Positions 13,494 to 20,319 of a stretch of DNA of 20,374 bases are shown here, one piece after another. A model generated the notes under the pieces. It saw only the letters and a list, made by a program, of their open reading frames with translations. It was not told where the DNA came from and searched no databases. Where the stretch lies: assembly GCA_031269415.1 (NCBI GenBank), contig JAISZF010000138.1, positions 1-20,374 on the forward strand, in the 5' to 3' direction. Each line of letters starts with the position of its first letter. Position 1 is the stretch's first letter. This DNA comes from Clostridiales bacterium. GTDB taxonomy: Bacteria; Bacillota; Clostridia; Lachnospirales; WQUN01. The translations under genes were made by a program, and so were the position numbers.

Positions 13494-14486
13494 TTATGCC
13501 TGCGCCTGTACGGCGGTAATGGTGATTACGCCCACAATGTCCTCGGCCGAACACCCTCGAGACAAGTCGTTGACTGGCTTGGCGATACCTTGGGTAATAG
13601 GACCGTAGGCTTCCGCTTTTGCCAGGCGCTGCGCCAGTTTATATCCGATATTTCCCGCGTCCAGATCCGGGAACACCAGAACGTTCGCCTTACCGGCGAC
13701 CGCGCTTCCGGGCGCTTTTGATTTACCCACCTCCGGCACAACGGCGGCGTCAAGCTGAAATTCGCCGTCCAGCGCCAAATCGGGCGCGGCGGCCTTCGCC
13801 AGTTTCGTGGCTTCCAGCACCTTATCCACATCGGGGTGAGAGGCGCTGCCCTTTGTTGAATGCGACAGCATAGCCACTACGGGTTCTAACTGAACTAACT
13901 GTTTGAACGAGCCCGCGGAGCTTACCGCGATAGCGGCCAATTCCTCGGGGTTGGGATTCTGAACTAGGCCGGAGTCCGCAAACACAAATACCCCGTCCGC
14001 GCCGTATTGACAGTCGGGCACGACGATTACGAAGAAAGCCGAAACCAGTTTTGTGCCCGGTTTTGTTTTTAGTATCTGAAGCGCGGGCCTCAGTGTGTTC
14101 GCTGTGGAGTGTATCGCTCCGGACACCATACCGTCGGCCAGCCCCGCTTTTACCAGCATAACGCCCAGATACTGCGGATCTTCCCTCAGTATTTTAGAGG
14201 CTTCTTCCCGCGTCATGCCCTTCTTCTTGCGGAGCTCGTAAAACGCCTCGATAAGCTCGTCCATTTTCTCGTAAGTATCCGGATCGATAAACACCGCGCC
14301 GGAGAGATCCAAACCGTCCGCTTTAGCTGTAATTTCGTTCTTTTTCCCGATTAAAACAATACCCGCCGTTCCTTCTTTAAGCGTTTCGTGAGCGGCGTCC
14401 AGCGAACGCCTTTCATATGACTCCGGCAGGACAATGGTTTTTTTGTCCTGCTTGGCGCGCGCGATGACATTTTCTAAAAAACTCAT
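13494..14486 (-). CDS. pta: Phosphate acetyltransferase
   Basis: Interconverts acetyl-CoA plus phosphate and acetyl phosphate plus CoA; the product feeds acetate kinase encoded next. At 330 residues it is the short class I form without N-terminal regulatory domains. Family blocks seen are IVLPESYERRSLDAA, GLADGMVSGAIHSTANT, VFADSGLVQNPNPEELA, VAMLSHSTKGSA and VFPDLDAGNIGYKLAQRL. The ATG has an AAGGGG ribosome site about nine bases upstream. Its promoter lies at 14563-14591, and the roughly 70-base leader can fold a short hairpin (CCGGG with CCCGG). Confidence 0.97.
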   Translation of the reverse strand: MSFLENVIARAKQDKKTIVLPESYERRSLDAAHETLKEGTAGIVLIGKKNEITAKADGLDLSGAVFIDPDTYEKMDELIEAFYELRKKKGMTREEASKILREDPQYLGVMLVKAGLADGMVSGAIHSTANTLRPALQILKTKPGTKLVSAFFVIVVPDCQYGADGVFVFADSGLVQNPNPEELAAIAVSSAGSFKQLVQLEPVVAMLSHSTKGSASHPDVDKVLEATKLAKAAAPDLALDGEFQLDAAVVPEVGKSKAPGSAVAGKANVLVFPDLDAGNIGYKLAQRLAKAEAYGPITQGIAKPVNDLSRGCSAEDIVGVITITAVQAQA

Positions 14487-14562
14487 ACGATGATCCCCTT
14501 TTCTTCAGTTTTTCGGCGCCCGGGGATGAGCCCGGATGAAAACGCTCATACCTACGGTGTGT

Positions 14563-14591
14563 ATTATACCAATCGTACTTAAATTTGGAAA
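14563..14591 (-). promoter_or_regulatory. Sigma-A promoter of pta-ackA
   Basis: Minus strand: TTTCCA (14591-14586, four of six consensus bases), 17-base spacer, perfect TATAAT (14568-14563). Expected start near 14556, about 70 bases before pta. It is back to back with the tRNA promoter. Confidence 0.7.
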
Positions 14592-14622
14592 GGCCAAATG
14601 ATATGCACAAAGAAAATTTTTC

Positions 14623-14651
14623 TTGACAACCGGTTATTTGTCTTATATAAT
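14623..14651 (+). promoter_or_regulatory. Consensus sigma-A promoter of the tRNA operon
   Basis: TTGACA (14623-14628), 17-base spacer, TATAAT (14646-14651): a perfect consensus promoter, typical of stable-RNA genes. The first tRNA begins about 27 bases after the expected start. Confidence 0.93.
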
Positions 14652-14684
14652 TCTTTTCGTTGCGGATGATATTATTCGCGGCAA

Positions 14685-14757
14685 GCCCAGGTAGCTCAGT
14701 TGGTAGAGCAGTGGACTGAAAATCCACGTGTGGGGGGTTCGATTCCGTCCCTGGGCA
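14685..14757 (+). tRNA. tRNA-Phe (anticodon GAA)
   Basis: All arms can be drawn in 73 bases: acceptor GCCCAGG with CCTGGGC (7 pairs), D-stem GCTC/GAGC, anticodon stem GTGGA/TCCAC with loop CTGAAAA (anticodon GAA), 5-base variable loop, T-loop TTCGATT, discriminator A. The T-stem GGGGG/CCGTC has a G-G mismatch in the middle pair. CCA is not encoded, so a CCA-adding enzyme must complete it. It shares a transcript with tRNA-Gly six bases downstream. Confidence 0.95.
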
Positions 14758-14763
14758 TTTTTC

Positions 14764-14834
14764 GCAGGTGTAGTTCAATGGCAGAACACCAGCCTTCCAA
14801 GCTGGTCATGAGGGTTCGATTCCCTTCACCTGCT
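14764..14834 (+). tRNA. tRNA-Gly (anticodon UCC)
   Basis: A 71-base cloverleaf: acceptor GCAGGTG with CACCTGC, D-stem GTTC/GAAC, anticodon stem CCAGC/GCTGG with loop CTTCCAA (anticodon TCC, reads GGA/GGG), 4-base variable loop, T-stem GAGGG/CCCTT with loop TTCGATT, discriminator U. CCA is not encoded. Last gene before the terminator at 14847. Confidence 0.96.
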
Positions 14835-14846
14835 TGGTTGAGTAAG

Positions 14847-14888
14847 ACTCCGAAAAGCTGATAAACCAAGGCTTTTCGGAGTTTTTTT
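14847..14888 (+). terminator. Intrinsic terminator of the tRNA operon
   Basis: A perfect 12-bp stem, ACTCCGAAAAGC with GCTTTTCGGAGT, with a 12-base loop and a run of seven T residues. Confidence 0.95.
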
Positions 14889-14942
14889 ATGGAATCGAGA
14901 AAGCGGCTCATTACGATTTTCGAGGCTTTTTTACTGGTTTGA

Positions 14943-14981
14943 TGATGTCAAAAGTGATGCCAAATTTTTTTTGACATCACT
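14943..14981. repeat. TGATGTCAAA repeat cluster (two direct copies and one inverted)
   Basis: TGATGTCAAAA (14943-14953) is followed at once by GTGATGCCAAAT (14954-14965), then by the inverse TTTTGACATCACT (14969-14981). The inverted copy pairs perfectly with the first copy over 11 bases and with one mismatch with the second, so two alternative hairpins are possible. Such an array next to a tRNA could be recombinase arm sites of a lost element. Confidence 0.6.
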
Positions 14982-15173
14982 GGGCGACGATTTAGCCATG
15001 CTAAAAATGAATTTTCAAATACTCATCCTTTACCTTCAACTTATCCGAGATCGCTAGAATTAACAGTCAGCCCGTTTAAAGCTGGTTATGATTAATTGTA
15101 GCCAGTTATAAACTGTATATCAAGAGGTTATTATCTGTTTCCGCTCAGAACGGCGAGAGAGGGCGTATGCCTA

Positions 15174-15242
15174 ATGGCCGAGTATGAGAAACGGGTTCGG
15201 CAGGTGTTGACACGGAACGGTACAACTGCGGCCATAGGGTAG
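15174..15242 (+). pseudogene. HicA-family toxin remnant (N-terminus only)
   Basis: From ATG 15174 the frame reads MAEYEKRVRQVLTRNG and then, after a few unrelated codons, meets TAG at 15240. The first 16 residues resemble the start of one HicA-type mRNA-interferase toxin family, which normally continues with a Gly/Lys/Asp/His segment holding the catalytic His. None of that is here and no hicB follows. A GAGAGAGGG stretch upstream could be its old ribosome site. The resemblance is from memory over a short stretch, so the call is tentative. Confidence 0.4.
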
Positions 15243-15440
15243 TTGTGAACCGCTTCTGCGGAAATCGGGCCTGCCGCAATTACAAAAAAAATCTTGGAGG
15301 ATGACGATGCCTGCTGCCCGCGCTGCGGTCAAACCGCTTCATACGCTTACCTCGGCGGATGCAGTCTGTCGTCGGCGGTCGTGCTTATCTTGGTAGGCTC
15401 TCATTATATTAATGCTGCTAAGCCAGGAAGAAGAAAATAG
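15212..15440 (+). pseudogene. Cys-rich zinc-ribbon-like reading frame broken at an A8 run
   Basis: One frame reads TERYNCGHRVVVNRFCGNR then ACRNYKK and ends at a TGA just after a run of eight A residues (15284-15291). Using one A fewer joins it to a second frame: ILEDDDACCPRCGQTASYA, then a moderately hydrophobic stretch (SSAVVLILVG) and KPGRRK before TAG 15438. Joined, it has paired cysteines (CGH, CGNRAC, CCPRCG) like a small zinc-ribbon protein. No start codon with a ribosome site is clear. It may be a dead gene, a sequencing error in the homopolymer, or a slippage-dependent gene. Confidence 0.35.
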
Positions 15441-15544
15441 AACCCCATCGCTGCCAGATTCACCGAGTCCCCGGATAATCGAACTGAATCTGAGGAATAT
15501 TTCTAAGTAACATTTTAACCGCCGTACGTAGACGGAGAAGTATA

Positions 15545-15555
15545 TGATGTCAAAT
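15545..15555 (+). repeat. Distant copy of the TGATGTCAAA repeat
   Basis: TGATGTCAAAT, the same orientation as the copies at 14943 and 14955 and about 600 bases away. With them it brackets the segment that holds the HicA-like and Cys-rich remnants. Confidence 0.4.
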
Positions 15556-15636
15556 AATTTCATAGGCTTTAGAGACGTTGAAATCACTACATAAAACTGT
15601 TGACAACACCTCAACTTCGTTATCCCGTCCTCAAGG

Positions 15637-16497
15637 TCATTCCATATCCAAAATCATTTTCGCGCTGGGCGGCAGATAGACTTTATCTATCTCCCTCCAA
15701 TCCTCCTCGGCAATGGAAAGGCTGAGCGCCTCCGCGTTTTCCCGCGTGTGCGTAATGGATCCCGATTTTGGGATAGCGATAACGTTATCCCGCCTCAGAA
15801 CGAACGCAAGCATCAATTGCGTAACGCTGATGTTATACTTCGTGGAGATGGCCGCCAGCACGGGATCCCGCTTGAAGTCATACGACATTCTGCGCAGCGT
15901 TCCCGCTTGCGCCAAGGGACAGTACGCCATAACCGCGACCTCGCGCGCCGCCAGCCAAGAAATCAAATCATATTCTATTCCCCTGGATCCCAGATTGTAC
16001 AGTACCTGATCAACCGCGCAGTTTCTACCGCTTGGAATGGCCCACAACTCTTCCATGTCAGATGTGTCGAAGTTGGAAACGCCCCAGCGTTTAATCTTAC
16101 CTGCTTGAACCAGATTCTCCATGCACTCGACCGTTTCCTCCAATGGAACGGAACCGCGCCAGTGCAGCAGATACAGATCCAGATAGTCTGTTTTGAGGCG
16201 TTTGAGGGAAGCGTCGCAGCTCGCGAAGATATTTCGTCTGCCGGCGTTATGCGGATAGACTTTAGAAACCAACTGATAATCCGTTCGGTTCAATCCGGCA
16301 AGCGCCTTGCCGATGATCTGTTCGGATTTTCCTTCGCCGTACATCTCCGCGGTATCGATCAGTGTCATCCCCAGCTCGATTCCAAGTCTTAAGGCGGCGA
16401 TCTCGTTTCGCGCTTTTTGCGCGCTGTCGCCGATATGCCATCCTCCCTGCCCCAGAACCGGCAGGGTCAAACCGTTCGCTGAAATTGTTCGTATCAT
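15637..16497 (-). CDS. Aldo/keto reductase
   Basis: NAD(P)H-dependent TIM-barrel oxidoreductase of 286 residues, substrate unknown. The catalytic tetrad is complete: Asp48 and Tyr53 (DTAEMYGEG), Lys79 (LVSKVYP), His112 (LHWRG). Other family blocks are GVSNFDTSDM, the VDQVLYN strand, AYCPLAQ, and the cofactor loop IPKSGS. The ATG has AGAGGA six bases upstream. It is the only intact gene between the tRNAs and lacZ. It follows the broken response regulator in the same direction, separated by a plus-strand gene fragment, so it may be read from the lacZ transcript; no dedicated promoter is clear. Confidence 0.95.
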   Translation of the reverse strand: MIRTISANGLTLPVLGQGGWHIGDSAQKARNEIAALRLGIELGMTLIDTAEMYGEGKSEQIIGKALAGLNRTDYQLVSKVYPHNAGRRNIFASCDASLKRLKTDYLDLYLLHWRGSVPLEETVECMENLVQAGKIKRWGVSNFDTSDMEELWAIPSGRNCAVDQVLYNLGSRGIEYDLISWLAAREVAVMAYCPLAQAGTLRRMSYDFKRDPVLAAISTKYNISVTQLMLAFVLRRDNVIAIPKSGSITHTRENAEALSLSIAEEDWREIDKVYLPPSAKMILDME

Positions 16498-16510
16498 AAT
16501 TATCCTCTCA

Positions 16511-16657
16511 ATACAAGAAACTCAGAAACAATTGCGGGAATATCGTGAAGCCCGTGAGGAAGCGGATAGGCAGATGCGGGAATCCCGTGAGGAGAAGGAC
16601 AGAGAGACGCAAGAAACAAAAAAAATCCTGGCTAATCTGTCTAAAAACATCGGCGGT
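16511..16657 (+). pseudogene. Internal fragment of a charged coiled-coil gene
   Basis: In this frame the plus strand reads IQETQKQLREYREAREEADR, then QMRESREEKDRETQETKKIL and ANLSKNIGG. This strongly charged heptad pattern ending in a Ser-Lys-Asn-Ile-Gly-Gly motif resembles the N-terminal coiled coil of DUF3782-type PD-(D/E)XK nuclease-fold proteins common in Clostridia and cyanobacteria. There is no start codon, and past residue GG the frame enters the reverse complement of the response regulator. So about 49 codons from the middle of a gene remain, opposite in strand to its neighbours. Family identity is from memory. Confidence 0.5.
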
Positions 16658-17219
16658 TTCACCGTCACAACCAAATTCGTCCGCAATTTCTTCCGCAGGT
16701 TTTTGATGTGGGCGTCCACCACGCGCTCGTCGCCGAAATAATAATATCCCCAAACCAAATCCAGAAGCCTTTGCCTGGAAAACACGATATTGGAGCTGCT
16801 CATTAATACTTTGAGCAGCTCCAGTTCCTTCAGCGTCAAATCAACCCGCTGTCCGTGTTCATACGCCTCGTAGCTGTTCACGTTTACCTCAACCGGCCCG
16901 ATGTTCAAAACGGCGTCATCTCCCCCGCACCGCTTGAGCAGGGCTTGCACGCGTTTTACCAGCACCTTGGGCGAAAATGGTTTTGTGACGTAATCGTCGG
17001 CCTCGCGGCGCGGATCATCCTCAGCAGATCCATGCCCGAAAGGCTGGGCAGCATTATGTCCAGAATAAACAGGCTGATCTCGTATGCTTCCGATACGCGC
17101 TCCGCCGCCGCTTTGCCGTCCGGCGCGGAAATCGCCTCAAACCCCGCGTCCTTCAGATATTCGCACACCACTTCATTTATAGTGGGGTCGTCCTCCGCCA
17201 CAAGAATCTTTTCAGCCAT
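16657..17219 (-). pseudogene. OmpR/PhoB-type response regulator, broken twice
   Basis: The receiver domain starts normally: MAEKILVAEDDPTINEVV with acidic pair, phospho-Asp in LFILDIMLPSLSGMDLL. After LLRMIR the frame shifts and stops at a TAA. Another frame resumes with EADDYVTKPFSPKVLVKRV and runs into a winged-helix domain (VDLTLKELELLKVLM, then FSRQRLLDLVWGYYYFGDER and VVDAHIKNLRKKL). About 25 codons expected between (the strand ending in LTA and the switch Thr region) are missing. The winged helix ends at VVTVK without the usual GxGYRL end, because sequence from another gene begins there. No histidine kinase gene is present. The original ATG follows lacZ by 12 bases and has a GGAG site. 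Confidence 0.9.
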
Positions 17220-17231
17220 CCCGGTCTCCGG

Positions 17232-20165
17232 CTATATCCCGCGGAATCTGAACGAAAACTCCAGAGGACAGCCTGTCGGAAGCGTGTATTCAGGAAGGGG
17301 CAAAGCGCCCCAACTGTTGTCGCCGGCCACGCCCATCTGCTTCCAGCAGATCCGCGCAACCGTATGATGGGTTTCCGGCAGTTCATTCGGGTGATTGGCG
17401 GCTTCCAATTCGTAAGGCGAATACGGCAGCGCGCAAAATTCAAAGGGACCGCTCTCAGAAGCCGTAAACAGCAGGCCCCGGCCGCGTTTGTCCGTAACCT
17501 TCGCCCAGCGTACGCCTGTTTTGTTCCCTGTTTCCTGCGGGGTCAAATAACGCGCCATCTGCTCTTTTACCATACCGGCGTACACATCCAGCTTAGCGCC
17601 TTTACGGCGGTCGATATATGTTTCCTCCGGTCCGTCACCATACCAAGTCAAACATTCATATCGCGGATCCATTTCCATCGCAACCCCGAACAGCGGCATA
17701 GGCGGCAGCCCCGCGGGTGGATCGCAGCGCAGGTTTACTGTCACCGTACCGTCACCTTCAAATGTATATCCAAGCTCGCATGACGCTTCCGGCAGTGTCG
17801 GCAGCTTGTATTTAAAAGCCGCGGTAAGCTTATCCCCGTCGTGTTTCCAAACCAGATCGTGAGTTGTAATGGGATACTGGCTGGCAATCTTCCACTGCCC
17901 GCAGCGCGCCGGCATACCGTTTCCGCGGTCGTTATCGTTAGGCGCGCGCCAAAACAGGGGCATGGGCGGTTTCAAGAGCAGCTCCGCGCCCGCGTACTTA
18001 TAAGAAACCAGATTCCCGGTAATCCGCGAGAGCAGCGCCTCAAATTCCTCACCTTTAACGCCGAGATTATGGCATCCGTCCGCGTGGGTAAGCGACCTGC
18101 CGCTTCGATTAACAACTTCGCCGCTCACCTCGCGGACGGATTGGCCGAAAGCGACCTCATAGCCCTGTTCCGCCCATAAAGCGGACTTGCGCAGCTTAAA
18201 GCTCACCGTTATGGTATATTCACCCGGCTTAGACGGAAACGCGAAGGGCAGCGGGTAATCGCGGGCCGAAAGCGGCGGAACGTCCGTTTCCACCTCCGCG
18301 GCCGCCAGCGTTTCTCCCTCGCGCTTGAGGACGGCTTCGCATAAGAAAGCGGATGTCGGCGTGAACAGCGAGCGATTGCGCACTGTAAAGGCTTCGCCGT
18401 TTACCTCTATCTTTATGTTCTGGTATAAAAACTTAACCTCTTGCGTCTTTGGCGAGACCGATCTGTCGCTGTACAGCAGGCCGTTGCCAGAAAAAGCTCC
18501 GTCATGCGGCCTGTCGCCGAAGTCACCGCCGTATGCCTGATATTCATTGCCGCGCCAATCCCTCGTTATTATACTCTGATCAATAAAATCCCATATGAAG
18601 CCGCCTTGAAAACGGGGCTCGCGCTCTGCCAGCTCCGTGTATTTATGCATTCCCCCGCAGGAGTTCCCCATAGCGTGCGCGTACTCGCACAGGATAAACG
18701 GCTTGCCGCTTTTATCCTCGGCGACGCGCTTCTCCAATTCGGCGGCGGGGGTGTACATGGAACTGTTTATGTCACTGGTTTCCGGGTATCTGCGGTCGTG
18801 CTGGACGCCCTCGTAATGCGCCAGCCGCGTATGGTCGCGCTCGCGGAAGAAATCCGCCATAGCCAATATATTGCTCCCGCCGTAGCTTTCATTCCCGCAG
18901 GACCATATCAGCACGCTGGGATGGTTTTTATCCCGCTGATACACGCTGTTCGCGCGATCCAGCACTACGGCGCGCCATTCCGGCTTGTCCCCCGGCAGGG
19001 CGCTTTCCTTTGGGGCGCCGTGGGTTATCGCGTCCCATACGCCGTGTGATTCCAGGTTTGTTTCATCTATCACGTATATGCCGCAGGTATCGCACAAATC
19101 GTAGAAAAACTCATTATTGGGATAGTGCGAGGTGCGAACGGCGTTAATATTATTCCGTTTCATGGTTATGATATCCTGTTTCGTTTCCTCAAAACTCACT
19201 GCCCGTCCGTTATATCCGCTGAATTCATGACGGTTTACGCCGTGAAACTCTATGCGTTTTCCGTTTATAAGCATAATGCCGCCGCGTTTCTCAAAGGTGC
19301 GGAAACCGACATTTTCGACGACCGTCTCTTGTAATATATTCCGAGAATTGTAAACCTGTATCTCAAGCCTGTACAGCGCCGGATCCTCCGCGCTCCAAAG
19401 CCTGGGGTTCCGTACAGTGATCTCGCCGTTGAACTCGTCGCCGCTCAGAAAGGTTTTGACATATCCCTCCCCTATCAGCGAGTGATTAACTGTCAGCCTC
19501 CCCTCCATATCCGCGTTTACACTCAAATCCCCCAGCGAGGTTTCGGGCCTCACATACAGCGTAACGTCGCGGAATATACCTGAAAATCTGAAGAAGTCCT
19601 GATCCTCGATCCAACTCCCGGCGGTGAAACGAAACACCCGCACCGCGAGTTTATTCTCACCGGCTTCATTATAATACGGCGTCAGGTCGAAATCGGACGG
19701 GGTGAAGCTGTCCGCGGCATATCCGACATAGCTCCCGTTGCACCATACAGCCAGCGCGCTTTCCGCTCCTTTAAAGCTGACGAACAGGTTGCCGAATCCG
19801 CGCAGACTGTTAGGCACTGTAAAATACTTCACATAACTGGCCACTGGGTTAAATATTTCGGGTATCTGCCCTGGCGCAATCCCCTCATGACCGTCCCAAG
19901 GATATTGCGTGTTGACATACTGAGGAACGCCATAACCCTCAAGTTGAATATGCCCGGGAACACGGATTGAATCCCATTCACGGCAGTCGTAATCCATGGA
20001 TTCGAACCCGGCGATCGCCTGTTTATTATTCTTGGCGTAATGAAACCTCCACAGCCCGTTCAGGCCGGAGTAAAAGCGTTCCTCCCGATGAATTGAAGCG
20101 CGCTGCGGCAAGCGGTTCTCCTCAAAGTATTCCGGATCGGATATTCGGGCAAAATTGAATGACAT
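17232..20165 (-). CDS. lacZ: GH2 beta-galactosidase (LacZ-type)
   Basis: Hydrolyses beta-galactosides such as lactose. At 977 residues it has the full LacZ layout: jelly-roll sugar-binding domain (WCNGSYVGYAADSFTPSDFD), Ig-like domain (about 215-290), TIM barrel from about 295 (FHGVNRHEFSGYNGRAVSFE, VRTSHYPNN, DETNLESHGVW), then the beta-sandwich and small-chain domain from about 690 to the end (FWRAPNDNDRGNGMP). Acid/base Glu426 is in WSCGNES and nucleophile Glu494 in ILCEYAHAMGN. No signal peptide, so cytoplasmic; a transporter must bring the sugar in. AGGAGA lies about eight bases before the ATG. A candidate promoter is at 20196-20224, with repeats upstream. The broken response regulator follows 12 bases after the stop. 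Confidence 0.96.
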   Translation of the reverse strand: MSFNFARISDPEYFEENRLPQRASIHREERFYSGLNGLWRFHYAKNNKQAIAGFESMDYDCREWDSIRVPGHIQLEGYGVPQYVNTQYPWDGHEGIAPGQIPEIFNPVASYVKYFTVPNSLRGFGNLFVSFKGAESALAVWCNGSYVGYAADSFTPSDFDLTPYYNEAGENKLAVRVFRFTAGSWIEDQDFFRFSGIFRDVTLYVRPETSLGDLSVNADMEGRLTVNHSLIGEGYVKTFLSGDEFNGEITVRNPRLWSAEDPALYRLEIQVYNSRNILQETVVENVGFRTFEKRGGIMLINGKRIEFHGVNRHEFSGYNGRAVSFEETKQDIITMKRNNINAVRTSHYPNNEFFYDLCDTCGIYVIDETNLESHGVWDAITHGAPKESALPGDKPEWRAVVLDRANSVYQRDKNHPSVLIWSCGNESYGGSNILAMADFFRERDHTRLAHYEGVQHDRRYPETSDINSSMYTPAAELEKRVAEDKSGKPFILCEYAHAMGNSCGGMHKYTELAEREPRFQGGFIWDFIDQSIITRDWRGNEYQAYGGDFGDRPHDGAFSGNGLLYSDRSVSPKTQEVKFLYQNIKIEVNGEAFTVRNRSLFTPTSAFLCEAVLKREGETLAAAEVETDVPPLSARDYPLPFAFPSKPGEYTITVSFKLRKSALWAEQGYEVAFGQSVREVSGEVVNRSGRSLTHADGCHNLGVKGEEFEALLSRITGNLVSYKYAGAELLLKPPMPLFWRAPNDNDRGNGMPARCGQWKIASQYPITTHDLVWKHDGDKLTAAFKYKLPTLPEASCELGYTFEGDGTVTVNLRCDPPAGLPPMPLFGVAMEMDPRYECLTWYGDGPEETYIDRRKGAKLDVYAGMVKEQMARYLTPQETGNKTGVRWAKVTDKRGRGLLFTASESGPFEFCALPYSPYELEAANHPNELPETHHTVARICWKQMGVAGDNSWGALPLPEYTLPTGCPLEFSFRFRGI

Positions 20166-20195
20166 ACTGTATATCTCCTATCTGTTTTTTTATGT

Positions 20196-20224
20196 AGTAT
20201 ATAATTAAATCAGGTACACCGCAA
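20196..20224 (-). promoter_or_regulatory. Candidate promoter of lacZ
   Basis: Minus strand: TTGCGG (20224-20219), 17-base spacer, TATACT (20201-20196). The -10 is good and the -35 only half consensus, as expected for a promoter needing an activator. The start near 20190 leaves about 25 bases before the lacZ ATG. Confidence 0.55.
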
Positions 20225-20270
20225 GCGAATTCAACACCATAGTCATAGGTTTCCTCAGCCGTTATGAAAA

Positions 20271-20295
20271 ACATAGGAAAACATAGGAACCCTAT
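20271..20295. repeat. Tandem 10-bp repeat and small palindrome upstream of lacZ
   Basis: ACATAGGAAA (20271-20280) is followed at once by ACATAGGAAC (20281-20290), and the second copy is part of ATAGG-AAC-CCTAT (20283-20295). A related GTCATAGGTTTCC begins at 20242. These lie about 50-75 bases upstream of the candidate -35 box, a usual position for activator sites. No regulator is visible in the window. Confidence 0.4.
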
Positions 20296-20319
20296 ATTCT
20301 TCTTTAAAGTTCAACCTGA

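Larger units (their letters stand above)
14889..15636. other. Gene-poor remnant zone beside the tRNAs
   Basis: Nearly 750 bases without an intact gene. It begins with a cluster of TGATGTCAAA-type repeats, carries two broken plus-strand gene pieces (15174-15242 and 15212-15440), and ends with another repeat copy at 15545. Outside these I see only AT-rich sequence with no supported features. No integrase gene and no second copy of a tRNA 3' end were found, so an integrated element is suspected from position and debris only. Confidence 0.5.

Noticed and set aside
14413..14911. Minus-strand frames across the tRNA genes
   Set aside because: They are antisense to two well-formed tRNAs and the tRNA terminator.
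15339..15614. Minus-strand frame of 91 codons in the gap before the aldo/keto reductase
   Set aside because: No recognisable domain, no good ribosome site, and it overlaps the Cys-rich plus-strand remnant.
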